DNA of 63,048 nucleotides from JAVBQJ01 sp031549115 (lineage in GTDB: Bacteria > Verrucomicrobiota > Lentisphaeria > Victivallales > Victivallaceae), in NCBI GenBank assembly GCA_031549115.1, contig JAVBQJ010000054.1, forward strand, positions 1 to 63,048. The letters are read 5' to 3'. The notes below the pieces were generated by a model. It was not told the DNA's origin, did no database searches, and saw nothing but the letters and a program-made list of their open reading frames with translations. Every line of letters begins with the position of its first letter. The first letter of the stretch is position 1. The translations under genes were made by a program, and so were the position numbers. This document shows positions 1 to 8,424 of this stretch, piece after piece.

Positions 1-1341
1 AAGCCAGAATATGCGGCGGAACATGGTTTTCACGATGCAGTTGAGTCCGAGTCCCAGAGTGCGGTTGTGGCGGAAGTAACGGTTGTCCCAATCGCGCTGC
101 AATGCATCGTCCTGATTGCTGCGGCTTTCCGAATAACTGAATGCTCCGGGCATCGGCTGGCGGTCCGGAGGGGCCTGGGAGGAGCGCAACGAGTCGCCCA
201 CCAAAGCCAGGTCGCCGGTCAATACCTGAAACAGCAGCGGGTACTTGTCCAAAGACAGCTTGAGGAAATAGACGTCGCGCCATTTCCAGCCGATACTGGC
301 ATATACCGGATAGCTCCGGTTGCGATGTTTCAAGCTGAGATAGTTTTCACGTCTGGTTGCCCGCTTGCCGAATAACCAGAACAGCAAAAAACCGGGGGTC
401 AGCCACACGATCAACAATACGGCACCCACGGCATCCAGCAGGCGGTACCATAACTTGCTGGGTTCATAGCTCCGGACGTCGGTCAACAGCATATTGTCGG
501 TCAAGGTGATTTCATCATTGGCAATGGGATCGATGATACGGTCCCGGTCGATGATTTTGCCGAAAAGCTCCAGGTCGCGGCCGATATACGAGTGGTCGAG
601 GATGACCGTATTCCTGATCGAGGTTCCCCGGTCGATGATGATGTCGTTGCCGATAATGACGCCGTCTTCGATGGCGGTTCTGTCGCCGAGGCTGACGTTG
701 TCGCCGATGATCACCGGGGCTTCGATCCGGCAACTGGGCGGGATGACGACGTTCATGCCGGTGTGCACGCCGTTCTCGATGCGGTAGCCGGGAAGATCGT
801 AAAAATTCTGCTCGTCGCAAAGAATCCGGCAATTGCACTGGAAATATTCGGCCACGGTATGAAGATAAGTGATATCCAGCCGGGGAACAAGGCACTTTCC
901 GGCTTGCAGGATATAAAACCGGTCGGGCATTTCCCGGGTCAATTCCACGGATTCGGCGTTGTCCAACAGCGCCTCAAACGACAGCGTATTGTAATCGCAA
1001 TGGCAGAACCCGAGACCGTTCAGCCACAACAGATCGTCATCGGCGTCGGCGAAAAAGCTCTTGTAGTGAAGTTGAATTTGTTTGATGTCGGTGCTGGGGC
1101 GCGCCCCCTGGTAGGAAAGATTCAGCGACCAGCGGCTGCCGTTACCCAGCCAGTCCGCAATATCGGCGTCGTAATCCGCGTCCAGCACCAGGATATCGGT
1201 GGCTTTGCAGTTGGCGCAGAATTCCACGTAATACTCCAGCAGCGCCTTGTTGGCCACCGGCAGCATATAAGTGTGCGTCGCCGGAAACATCCGGGCCAAC
1301 TCGGTGCTCGAGATGTCGCGCAGGTTGATCAGTGCCTTCAT
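1..1341 (-). CDS. Nucleotidyltransferase-like/left-handed beta-helix/degenerate sugar-transferase fusion (partial, runs off left edge)
   Basis: The frame is open from an ATG at 1341 to base 1 (447 codons, no stop), so the C-terminus is outside the window. Residues 1-195 resemble a sugar-phosphate nucleotidyltransferase (LPVANKALLEYYVEF near residue 27), but the GxGTRL nucleotide loop expected near the N-terminus is absent. Residues about 197-275 are isoleucine/valine hexapeptide repeats of a left-handed beta-helix. A hydrophobic hairpin (about 297-323) and the segment KLSLDKYPLLFQVLTGDLAL (about 361) match the membrane anchor and SxDELPQLxNVLxGDMSLVGPR core of the next gene, but the catalytic Asp-Glu pair reads Asp-Lys and the KFRSM motif is lost. 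The start lies 2 bases after the stop of the intact transferase, so the two are probably co-translated. Inferred role: a non-catalytic partner or scaffold of the EPS initiating enzyme. Confidence 0.8.
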   Translation of the reverse strand, partial: MKALINLRDISSTELARMFPATHTYMLPVANKALLEYYVEFCANCKATDILVLDADYDADIADWLGNGSRWSLNLSYQGARPSTDIKQIQLHYKSFFADADDDLLWLNGLGFCHCDYNTLSFEALLDNAESVELTREMPDRFYILQAGKCLVPRLDITYLHTVAEYFQCNCRILCDEQNFYDLPGYRIENGVHTGMNVVIPPSCRIEAPVIIGDNVSLGDRTAIEDGVIIGNDIIIDRGTSIRNTVILDHSYIGRDLELFGKIIDRDRIIDPIANDEITLTDNMLLTDVRSYEPSKLWYRLLDAVGAVLLIVWLTPGFLLFWLFGKRATRRENYLSLKHRNRSYPVYASIGWKWRDVYFLKLSLDKYPLLFQVLTGDLALVGDSLRSSQAPPDRQPMPGAFSYSESRSNQDDALQRDWDNRYFRHNRTLGLGLNCIVKTMFRRIFWL

Positions 1342-1343
1342 AT

Positions 1344-2063
1344 TCAGTATGCTCCCCGCCCGGTCAATACCGCCGGAATGGTTTTCAGCAGAATCCACAG
1401 ATCTTTTTTCAGACTGCGGCTGCTGATGTACTCCTTGTCCAATTGCACCTGCTGCTTGAAAGGAATATCGCTGCGTCCGGAGACCTGCCAGATGCAGGTG
1501 ATGCCGGGAAGCACATGCAGGCGTTTGCGGTCCTCCAAGGTATAGAGCGCCACCTCCTGCGGCAGCGGCGGACGCGGCCCGACCAGACTCATATCTCCGA
1601 TCAGCACATTGAAAAGCTGCGGCAGTTCATCAATGCTGAATTTGCGGATGATCCGGCCGACCCGGGTGACCCGGGGATCGTTCTGCATTTTGAAAATGAC
1701 GCCGTCGGCGGATTCGTTTTCCTTCATCAGCTTGGCTTTTTCCAGATCGGCTCCCGTATACATGGAACGGAATTTATAGAAGTCGAAGTGGCGCCCGTCT
1801 TTGCCCACCCGGATCTGGGTATAAAACACCCGCCCCCGGGAATCCAGTTTGATCCAGACGGCGAAAATGAGAAGAACCGGCGACAAGCATAAGATTGCCA
1901 CAACCGCCAACAGGATGTCGAAAATCCGTTTCAGCAGCTTGGTACCGTTGACGGCCAATTTCCAGATGATGATTTTGGCGGCCGGGCAACGTCCGGGCTG
2001 ATAGCGGGCATAGATAGAATCGATAATTTCCTGCCGTTCTTCGTTATCGATTTTTTCTTTCAT
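1344..2063 (-). CDS. Polyprenyl-phosphate phosphoglycosyl transferase (WcaJ/PglC-type sugar transferase)
   Basis: This 239-residue protein has the features of the monotopic phosphoglycosyl transferase family: an N-terminal membrane segment (IFDILLAVVAILCLSPVLLI, about 47-66), KLDSRGRVFYTQIRVGKDG, KFRSM, DPRVTRVGRIIRKFSIDELP with the catalytic Asp-Glu pair, GDMSLVGPRPPLP and a C-terminal LTGRGAY. Members transfer a sugar-1-phosphate to the undecaprenyl carrier at the inner membrane, the first step of EPS or O-antigen repeat assembly. It is the short PglC-like form, with only about 45 extra residues before the membrane helix. It follows the Hpt gene by 15 bases in the same operon, linking initiation of synthesis to the phospho-relay genes upstream. 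The sugar specificity cannot be read from sequence. Confidence 0.93.
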   Translation of the reverse strand: MKEKIDNEERQEIIDSIYARYQPGRCPAAKIIIWKLAVNGTKLLKRIFDILLAVVAILCLSPVLLIFAVWIKLDSRGRVFYTQIRVGKDGRHFDFYKFRSMYTGADLEKAKLMKENESADGVIFKMQNDPRVTRVGRIIRKFSIDELPQLFNVLIGDMSLVGPRPPLPQEVALYTLEDRKRLHVLPGITCIWQVSGRSDIPFKQQVQLDKEYISSRSLKKDLWILLKTIPAVLTGRGAY

Positions 2064-2078
2064 AGAAAATTCCTTGCA

Positions 2079-2402
2079 TTAAAGTTCCTGTTCCAGGTCG
2101 GCCTTCAGGGTCCGGAGCGAAGAAAAATGTTCCCGGGCGGCGGCAAGATCATGGCCTTTGGCGGCGGCTTCCAGCGCGAGACAGCATTCGTGGAGCGGTT
2201 TGGCGCCGATGTTCGCCGAGCATCCTTTGAGGGCGTGGACTGCCCGTGCCAATTCGGAAAAGTCGCCGGCGGCCAAAATTTCGTCAATTTTGGCAATGCC
2301 GTCCGTCATGGTTTCCATATAGGAATCCAGCAGCATCTGCGTGGTTTCCTCGTCATCAATACCCAGATTGGCTTCCAGATATTCACGGATCAATTCTTTC
2401 AT
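2079..2402 (-). CDS. Hpt (histidine phosphotransfer) domain protein
   Basis: This 107-residue, all-helical protein consists of one Hpt domain. The phosphorylatable histidine is in ARAVHALKGCSANIGA (His56), with the usual following Lys-Gly. Stand-alone Hpt proteins relay phosphate between a hybrid histidine kinase and a receiver domain. Its ATG overlaps the stop of the upstream HsbR-like gene by 4 bases (ATGA), so translation is coupled and the natural partner is that protein's receiver domain (Asp55). This matches the known HptB-HsbR pairing in Pseudomonas, although the gene order here is HsbR-like first. No sensor kinase is encoded in the window. Confidence 0.92.
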   Translation of the reverse strand: MKELIREYLEANLGIDDEETTQMLLDSYMETMTDGIAKIDEILAAGDFSELARAVHALKGCSANIGAKPLHECCLALEAAAKGHDLAAAREHFSSLRTLKADLEQEL

Positions 2403-4033
2403 GACATCTCCCCGGTTTCCGCCGATTGTCTTTTGATGGTAAATTCGGTCTCATTCAAGCCGCGATAATACTTTCGCTGAATTGAGTCGGCAATGGTCTG
2501 GATGATGGCCAGTCCGCGCCCGGAAGTGGCGCGGGCATCGTTGAGCGCCTCCAGAGTTTGCGCCGCTTCCCGCCCCGCTTGAGGAGAAGCGTCTTCCCAT
2601 TTACGGCCGCGGTCGAGTACAGCCAATTGGACCCGGTCGGCTTCGATGCTGATATGGACGGCTATGCCGGAACGTGTGGACTTCCGATTGGCGTAGCCGT
2701 GAACGATGATGTTATTCAGGAATTCGCTCAGAAGCAATTCCACCTGGGTGGCCAGATATTCATCTTCGGTCTGATGCTGGACGAAGTCGGCCAGATCATG
2801 AACCACCAGACTGACCTCATGGGTGGCCGGAGCGATGATTTTGGAGAGCCGGTTGGGGAACGCCTGGTATTTCTGGACCACCAGGGCGCTGACGTCGTCT
2901 TCGGCGGTTTCGTAGCCGATCTGCTCCAGCGCGCTGCGCAGCCGGAACGGAATGGCCAGGACGTTGGATTCGGCACACATGGCGCCGAGCAGCTCCAGCA
3001 GAGCTTCCAGGCCGAGACTTTCGTCCGCGCCGTTTTTGACATCGGTGAGTCCGTCGGTATAGCCGATGAAAATGGCGCTGTCGGGGAAATCGTACTCGAC
3101 ATTGTCGGCTTCCGTGTAGACGAACTTGGAGCTCCAGCCGATGGGAATGCTGCCTTTGCCGTTCGATTCGACTTCGAATGCCGCCGCCTCGTCGGGCAAA
3201 CAGCAGATCAACCCGGGATGGCCGGCGCTCTGGAAAATCAGGTGGTTGCGGCGGAAGTCGAACAGCGACACCAGGCAGGTCATGTAGTTTTCCCCGTTCA
3301 AATCCTCCTGGAAGAATGCGTTGATCCGGTTCAGAATTTCATGCGGCAGCAAAGAGTTCCCGGTTTTGGCGGAATACAGCGTTTTGATGAATGACTGGAT
3401 TGCGCTCATATACAGCGCCGCCTGAATGCCGTGTCCGGAAATGTCGCCGACGAAAACCAGATACTGGCCGTCTCCCAGCGGCAGCATTTCAAAGATGTCG
3501 CCGGAAACTTTGGAGTACGGCTCGTAGAAAAAGCTGGTTTTCATGTCGTCGGTGGAGTCGCACCAACGCGGCAGCATGACCCGCTGCACCTCCCAGGCCA
3601 GCGTCAGGTCGGCCTCCAGCTGGGTGTAATAACGGGCCATGGCGTTGCCCTCGCGATAAATCTCGACGGCGCGATGGATCTTTTCCAGCAAGGTGTTTTT
3701 GTCGAACGCCTTGTTGAGGTAATAACAGAATTGGTCGTTGGCGATACGGGTGATCAGGGTGCTGTTGATGTCGTCGAGCAGAGAAGTCAGAAAAATGATC
3801 GGGACTTTCTGATTGTATTCCCGGATCAGCTTGCGCACCTCGAAGCCGTCCACCGAGCCCAGCATGATATCCAGCAGGATGACGTCGAATTCATTCTTTT
3901 TGAACTCGCCGACGGCGATTAACGGGTCGGTACAGGTTACCAGGGTGCAATTTTCCCCTTTCAGGCATGATTTCAGCAGCAGCAGGTTGAATTTTTCATC
4001 GTCCACCGCAAGTATCTTATAAGGTTGCTTCAT
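2399..4033 (-). CDS. HsbR-like response regulator: receiver + PP2C phosphatase + HATPase kinase
   Basis: Three domains are visible in 544 residues. Residues 1-125 form a receiver with acidic pocket (AVDDEK, residues 9-14) and phospho-acceptor Asp55 (VILLDIMLG). Residues about 150-385 form a PP2C/SpoIIE-type phosphatase with metal-binding SGDIFE (Asp179) and GDISGHG (Asp197). Residues about 410-535 form an RsbW-like HATPase with N-box EFLNNIIVHGYAN and G-box GRGLAI. This is the domain order of Pseudomonas HsbR, which switches an anti-sigma-factor antagonist between phosphorylated and free forms. The likely partners are the adjacent Hpt protein and the STAS protein at 8078-8419. A purine-rich ribosome site (AGGAGA) precedes the ATG. 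It heads the minus-strand EPS operon, divergent from the main EPS operon. Confidence 0.92.
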   Translation of the reverse strand: MKQPYKILAVDDEKFNLLLLKSCLKGENCTLVTCTDPLIAVGEFKKNEFDVILLDIMLGSVDGFEVRKLIREYNQKVPIIFLTSLLDDINSTLITRIANDQFCYYLNKAFDKNTLLEKIHRAVEIYREGNAMARYYTQLEADLTLAWEVQRVMLPRWCDSTDDMKTSFFYEPYSKVSGDIFEMLPLGDGQYLVFVGDISGHGIQAALYMSAIQSFIKTLYSAKTGNSLLPHEILNRINAFFQEDLNGENYMTCLVSLFDFRRNHLIFQSAGHPGLICCLPDEAAAFEVESNGKGSIPIGWSSKFVYTEADNVEYDFPDSAIFIGYTDGLTDVKNGADESLGLEALLELLGAMCAESNVLAIPFRLRSALEQIGYETAEDDVSALVVQKYQAFPNRLSKIIAPATHEVSLVVHDLADFVQHQTEDEYLATQVELLLSEFLNNIIVHGYANRKSTRSGIAVHISIEADRVQLAVLDRGRKWEDASPQAGREAAQTLEALNDARATSGRGLAIIQTIADSIQRKYYRGLNETEFTIKRQSAETGEMS

Positions 4034-4152
4034 GCATCTCCTGCAATTATGGCGCTTGAATGCTTTAAAAACGGAATGTAATAAATTACTCGCTTTTTGA
4101 AGAAATGCAACCGGAAATTAGAATTTTTCCAAAAAAGGCAACGAACATGAGG

Positions 4153-4181
4153 TTGTATTGCCGTGTCTTCGGGGTTATATT
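4153..4181 (+). promoter_or_regulatory. Sigma70-type promoter of the plus-strand EPS operon
   Basis: TTGTAT (4153-4158), a 17-base spacer and TATATT (4176-4181) form a good vegetative promoter. It lies in the 170-base gap between the divergent regulator and the FrhB-like gene, and would give a leader of only about 15-25 bases. No comparably clear promoter is seen on the other strand for the gene ending at 2399. Confidence 0.6.
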
Positions 4182-4203
4182 ACTGCGTTTTTAGTTATGA
4201 AAG

Positions 4204-5385
4204 GTGAAACAGGTGTCCGGTATTGCTTTTGTCAATGGATCCGATTTGTGCTTCGGGTGCGGAGCATGTGAGGCCGTGTGCCCTTTTGATGCGGCGCATC
4301 TGATCCCCGATCCGGAAGGATTCGGGGAGCCGGAGATCGACTTTGCCCGGTGCCGCCATTGCGGCCGCTGCCAGCGCGCCTGCCCGGTTGCCGCCGGCAG
4401 GCCGAAGCTGGATTATCTGCCGGAAGCCGAATTCGGCGCGGCGCGCCACCCGGACGAAGCCGTGCGGCAGGCGAGTACTTCCGGCGGGGCGTTTACCGCT
4501 TTGAGCGATGTGATTCTGGCGCGCGGAGGCGCGGTGGCGGGAGCGGATTGGGATTCGGAGCTGCACGTGGTGCACCGGGTGGCGGAGACGTCCGCAGAGC
4601 GCGACCGGCTGCGGGTGTCCAAGTATGTGCAGAGCGAGACGGTCGGCTGTTTTCGCGAGGTGAAACGCCTTCTGGACGCGGGACGCGAGGTGTTGTTTTG
4701 CGGGACCCCGTGCCAGGTGGCCGGACTGTATGGATTTCTGGGCGAAGCGCCGCCGCGGTTGATTACGGTGGATTTCATCTGTCACGGGACGCCCTCGTGG
4801 CCTTTGTTCCGTTCGTATCTGGACGCTCTGGAGGAGCGTTTCGGGGCGCGGGTGACGGAGTTCTGTTTCCGGGACAAACAGGCGGGATGGGAGCCGATGC
4901 AGAGCCGGGCGGTATTTGCCGATGGCGCCGAATATCGCGGCGACTGCCGGGAGGATGGATATTTCCGTTTGTTCCTGGGGGCGTGTATTTCGCGTCCGGC
5001 GTGTTATCGGTGTCCGTATACCGTGCCGGAGCGCAGTTCGGATGTGACTTTGGGAGATTGTTGGAAGGCGAAAGGCGCGATACCGGCGTGGGACGACAAC
5101 CGGGGCATATCCACGATCATAACGAACACCCGGCGCGGACGCGAATTGGTGGCGGCGGCGCAATTTGATTTTCAAACGGTTCCGTTGGCGGTGGTGGATC
5201 AGCATTATCTGCATGCGCCCGGAAAGGCGCATCCGGACCGGAAGCTTTTCTTTCGGGCCTGGCGCAGACGGGGTTTTGCCTGGGCGGCGGCACGTTTCGC
5301 CGGGAAGCGGCCCTGGTACCGGCGGATCCGCAGCCGTATTCGGAAGATAGTATATTGGCCGTGGCGAAATGGCGAGGTTATGTGA
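4204..5385 (+). CDS. FrhB-like Fe-S oxidoreductase (coenzyme F420 hydrogenase/dehydrogenase beta subunit family)
   Basis: The 393-residue product begins with two 4Fe-4S ferredoxin motifs, CFGCGACEAVCP (Cys16, 19, 22, 26) and CRHCGRCQRACP (Cys50, 53, 56, 60). They are followed by an FrhB/FdhB N-terminal region (STSGGAFTAL, SKYVQSETVG, CGTPCQVAGLYGFLG, ICHGTPSW) and a C-terminal region with CRPACYRCPYTVPERSSDVTLGDCWK-type cysteines. Family members transfer electrons to a flavin. Relatives in polysaccharide clusters often accompany pyruvyl transferases, but none is seen here, so the substrate is unknown. The ATG at 4197 is out of frame; starts are GTG at 4204 or GTG at 4213, the latter better spaced from AAAGG. 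It is the first gene of the EPS operon. Confidence 0.85.
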   Translation: MKQVSGIAFVNGSDLCFGCGACEAVCPFDAAHLIPDPEGFGEPEIDFARCRHCGRCQRACPVAAGRPKLDYLPEAEFGAARHPDEAVRQASTSGGAFTALSDVILARGGAVAGADWDSELHVVHRVAETSAERDRLRVSKYVQSETVGCFREVKRLLDAGREVLFCGTPCQVAGLYGFLGEAPPRLITVDFICHGTPSWPLFRSYLDALEERFGARVTEFCFRDKQAGWEPMQSRAVFADGAEYRGDCREDGYFRLFLGACISRPACYRCPYTVPERSSDVTLGDCWKAKGAIPAWDDNRGISTIITNTRRGRELVAAAQFDFQTVPLAVVDQHYLHAPGKAHPDRKLFFRAWRRRGFAWAAARFAGKRPWYRRIRSRIRKIVYWPWRNGEVM

Positions 5386-6548
5386 AAGATACAGTGGAAA
5401 TATTCTGGTTTATCGATGCCCTGGGGTGGCAGATTGCGGAGAATTACGGTTTTCTGCGCGATCGGCTGCCCTATCGGCAGCCGGTGGCTATGCAATTCGG
5501 GTATTCGAGCAGTGCCGTGCCGACGATTCTGACCGGACGCGCGCCGGTGGAGCATGGGCATTTGAGTCCGTTTTACTACGATCCGGAGCATTCGCCGTTC
5601 AAAATGTTCCGTTACGTCAGAGTGGGAATGCGTCCGGATTCCATCTGGAATCGCGGCCGGGTGCGGAGCCTGATCGGCAGAATGTTGAAGCGCTGGTACG
5701 GTTACAGCGGTTATTTCCAGATTTACAGTATTCCGTTTACGCATCTGCCGTATTTGAATTATGCGGAAAAGGAGGATATTTTCGCTCCGGACGGTCTGGC
5801 GCCGGTACGGAATATCCACGATGTCCTGCTGGATTCGGGGCTGCCGTTTCACATCTCGGACTGGCGCTGTTCGGAGACGGTCAATATCGGGCGCGCCCGG
5901 CAGGCGGTGAAGGACGGCAAAAAATTTATTTTCCTGTATACCGCCGGAATGGATGCGCTGCTCCATGAGCGGGTGAGCGATTCCGCGGCCATTCGCGGCA
6001 AATTGGATTTTTATGCGGCGGCGGCCGAGTCGTTGGCGGCGGCGGCCCGGGAAAACGGCCGGGAGCTGCATTTGACTGTGATCTCGGACCACGGGATGAC
6101 GCCCTTGACCGGCACGGTGGATATTATAAGCCGGATCGAAGCGTTGGGGTTGGAGTTCGGAACGGATTATGTCGGTTGCTACGATTCGACCATGGCGCGT
6201 TTCTGGTTTTTGCGCGACGGCGCCCGCGGGAAGATACTTCCGGCGTTGGAAGATTGTCCCGGGCATTGGATTTCCGCGGAGGAGGAGAAGCGTTACGGGA
6301 TTGATTTCCCGGATCATAAATGCGGTGACGCCATTTTCCTTTTGGAGCCCGGTATTCAAATCTGTCCGTCGGACATGGGCGCCAGGCCGATGGCGGGGAT
6401 GCACGGCTATATCCCGGAGGATAGCAATTCGACGGCGGCGCTTCTGAGCAACGTGCCGCTGGAGCCGGATACGGCTGTCGGACATGTTTCCGATTACTTC
6501 GCCGTGATGTGCCGCCGGATCGAGGCTTTGCGGGAGGAGAAGGCATGA
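5382..6548 (+). CDS. Alkaline-phosphatase-superfamily phosphodiesterase
   Basis: The 388-residue product shows the metal-site pattern of type I phosphodiesterases/nucleotide pyrophosphatases and related phosphopentomutase/sulfatase-fold enzymes: FIDALGW near the start (metal Asp), YSSSAVPTILTGRAPVEHGH (probable Ser/Thr nucleophile region), TAGMDALLHE (Asp, His), VISDHGM (Asp-His) and MHGYIPED near the C-terminus (His). No signal peptide is visible, so it probably acts in the cytoplasm. GTG at 5382 is preferred: it overlaps the upstream stop (ATGTGA) and follows AGG by 5 bases; a TTG 27 bases upstream is less likely. In this context it may release or modify a phosphate-linked EPS precursor or substituent, but this is inference. 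Confidence 0.82.
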   Translation: MKDTVEIFWFIDALGWQIAENYGFLRDRLPYRQPVAMQFGYSSSAVPTILTGRAPVEHGHLSPFYYDPEHSPFKMFRYVRVGMRPDSIWNRGRVRSLIGRMLKRWYGYSGYFQIYSIPFTHLPYLNYAEKEDIFAPDGLAPVRNIHDVLLDSGLPFHISDWRCSETVNIGRARQAVKDGKKFIFLYTAGMDALLHERVSDSAAIRGKLDFYAAAAESLAAAARENGRELHLTVISDHGMTPLTGTVDIISRIEALGLEFGTDYVGCYDSTMARFWFLRDGARGKILPALEDCPGHWISAEEEKRYGIDFPDHKCGDAIFLLEPGIQICPSDMGARPMAGMHGYIPEDSNSTAALLSNVPLEPDTAVGHVSDYFAVMCRRIEALREEKA

Positions 6549-8059
6549 CGGACGGCCGTAATTATCTGTGGCGGAATACGGTGACCAATTATCTGATGAG
6601 CGGCGTCCGTATTTTGCAGGGCATTCTCCTGACGCGCTGGATGTATCATTGGCTGGGGGCGGATTACTACGGGTTTTATGCGCTGCTGTGGTCGGTTTTC
6701 GTGTATGCGCTGCTGCTTGATTTCGGCTTCAGCAAAGCCACGCAAAAGTACACCGCCGCCGGGTTGTGGCAGCGGGATCTGGCGGCTTACAACCGGATTG
6801 TATCGTCGGTATTCTCGCTTCTGGTGCTGATGGGCGGGATCATCGCCTTGGGGACGGTGGCCGCCGGGGTCTGGCTTTCGGCCTGGACCCGGGTGGTCGA
6901 TCCGGAGGAAGTGGCGTATTGCCGGGCGGCGTTGTATATTTTCGGATTCGGGACCGCGATTACCTTTCCGGTGAATATGTTTGCCGAACTGCTGGTCGGG
7001 CTGCATAAGCTTTATATCCGCAACTACGTGACCATCGTGGCGCGGGTGGTGGACTTGGTGGTGATTGCCGTTGCTTTGTGGTGCGGCGGACGGCTGTTGA
7101 CGCTGGTGATCTGTACGGTGGCGGTCAATATGTCGGCCTGTTTCGTCATTGCCTGGCTTTGTTCCCGGGAAATTCCGGGGTTGCGGGTGCGTTTCCGGCT
7201 GTCGTTGCCGACGCTGCGGGAACTGGCTGATTTCAGCGGTTTTATTTACCTGATTTCCATCAGCAATCTGGTGCTGATGAAAACCGACCGGCTGGTATTG
7301 GGAATTTTCGCCGGCCTGGAAAGTGTCGGCTTTTACCAGCTTGGGAGCCGGGTGCCGGAGTTGTCGCAAACGATGGCCTCCCAGTATCAGGAGACGATTT
7401 CGCCGATGAGTGCGGCGCTGCATGCGCAAAACAACACGGGTCGATTGCGCCGGGTGATCTTCCGCGGGTTGCGGGTCTGCAGTTTCATGGGGACGGGCGG
7501 AATGCTGGCGGCCGGGCTGTTGGCGCCGGAGATATTGCTGGTGCTGTTCAACATAACCGAGCCGGAGGTGGTGACGATTACCCGGTGGCTGTTGGCGTCC
7601 GCCTATGTGACGGTGGCGTTCCGCAGTGTGGCCGGGCGGTTTCTGATGATGTCGGGGCGCCACCGGTTTCTGGCCTATATGCTGATGGGGGAAGCGGCGT
7701 CCAATTTGGGGCTGAGTATCTGGTGGGTGAGGGACTACGGCGTATTGGGAGTGGTGTGGGGAACACTGATTCCGAATATTGCAGTGGCAATTTTGCTGGT
7801 TATGCCGTATATTATAAAGTTCATTCATATGGGGTGGTGGCGTGTGGTGGACCGGGTATACCTGCGTCCATTGTGGGCCGCCGCCGCGATGGGGGCGGTG
7901 ATCTGGTGCATCAGGGAGTTGCATCCGTGGTTGCCGCCGTGGTGTGTCCTGCTCCTGGCCTGCGGGGTTGGAGGAGGGGTGTATCTGGCGGTATGCTTCG
8001 GAGTGATGCTGAGCCGGCGTGAGCGGATCGTATTCATGCGGAAGCTGATCCGCCGTTAA
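6545..8059 (+). CDS. Polysaccharide flippase (Wzx/MATE-like polysaccharide biosynthesis protein)
   Basis: This is a 504-residue polytopic membrane protein with about 12-14 hydrophobic segments. The typical N-terminus is RNTVTNYLMSGVRILQGILL, followed by repeated membrane segments with isolated charged residues, as in the polysaccharide_synt/Wzx family that moves undecaprenyl-linked repeat units across the inner membrane. ATG at 6545 overlaps the upstream stop by 4 bases and follows a strong GGAGGAGAAGG ribosome site, which rules out the in-frame ATG at 6509. It lies among glycosyltransferases in the EPS operon. No Wzy polymerase or Wzz chain-length protein is seen in the window, so chain assembly genes must be elsewhere or left of base 1. 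Confidence 0.88.
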   Translation: MTDGRNYLWRNTVTNYLMSGVRILQGILLTRWMYHWLGADYYGFYALLWSVFVYALLLDFGFSKATQKYTAAGLWQRDLAAYNRIVSSVFSLLVLMGGIIALGTVAAGVWLSAWTRVVDPEEVAYCRAALYIFGFGTAITFPVNMFAELLVGLHKLYIRNYVTIVARVVDLVVIAVALWCGGRLLTLVICTVAVNMSACFVIAWLCSREIPGLRVRFRLSLPTLRELADFSGFIYLISISNLVLMKTDRLVLGIFAGLESVGFYQLGSRVPELSQTMASQYQETISPMSAALHAQNNTGRLRRVIFRGLRVCSFMGTGGMLAAGLLAPEILLVLFNITEPEVVTITRWLLASAYVTVAFRSVAGRFLMMSGRHRFLAYMLMGEAASNLGLSIWWVRDYGVLGVVWGTLIPNIAVAILLVMPYIIKFIHMGWWRVVDRVYLRPLWAAAAMGAVIWCIRELHPWLPPWCVLLLACGVGGGVYLAVCFGVMLSRRERIVFMRKLIRR

Positions 8060-8077
8060 CGAAAGAGGTGTGGATTT

Positions 8078-8419
8078 ATGGAATTACTGGAAAAAACTGT
8101 TGGAACGGTGCTGGTGGCGGAGGTCTGCGGTCGTCTGACTGCGGATTGCAGCGAGGAATTCAAGCGTAAACTTCTCGATAAGATCGCCACCAACAAGCGT
8201 CTGGTGCTGGATTTGTCCAAATTGGAGTACATCGACAGTACCGGGTTGGGGGCGATTGTGTTCATCCTCCAGAAAAACTCGGATAACGACGGCGAAATGA
8301 AGCTGGCGCGGCTGCAGGGAAAACCGCGGATCGTATTCGATATCACCAAGGCGTACAAGATTTTCGACATCTACGACACGGTGGAAGAGGCGGTTACCGC
8401 ATTGAATACGCAGGCGTAA
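8078..8419 (+). CDS. STAS-domain anti-sigma-factor antagonist (HsbA/SpoIIAA-like)
   Basis: The 113-residue product is a single STAS domain. The segment RLVLDLSKLEYIDSTGLGAI carries the conserved Asp-Ser-Thr-Gly-Leu-Gly turn; Ser54 is the expected phosphorylation site. In partner-switch systems an RsbW-like kinase phosphorylates this Ser and a PP2C phosphatase removes it, changing which partner the protein binds. Both activities are predicted in the HsbR-like protein encoded divergently at 2399-4033. The gene sits in the middle of the EPS operon, 18 bases after the flippase and 5 bases before a glycosyltransferase, so the switch output is probably made in step with the EPS machinery. An AGAGGTG ribosome site precedes the start. 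Confidence 0.93.
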   Translation: MELLEKTVGTVLVAEVCGRLTADCSEEFKRKLLDKIATNKRLVLDLSKLEYIDSTGLGAIVFILQKNSDNDGEMKLARLQGKPRIVFDITKAYKIFDIYDTVEEAVTALNTQA

Positions 8420-8424
8420 GCGGC

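Noticed and set aside
592..1545. Plus-strand 317-codon open frame at the left edge.
   Set aside because: It is the complement of the beta-helix/transferase fusion and the end of the phosphoglycosyl transferase, both with recognisable motifs.
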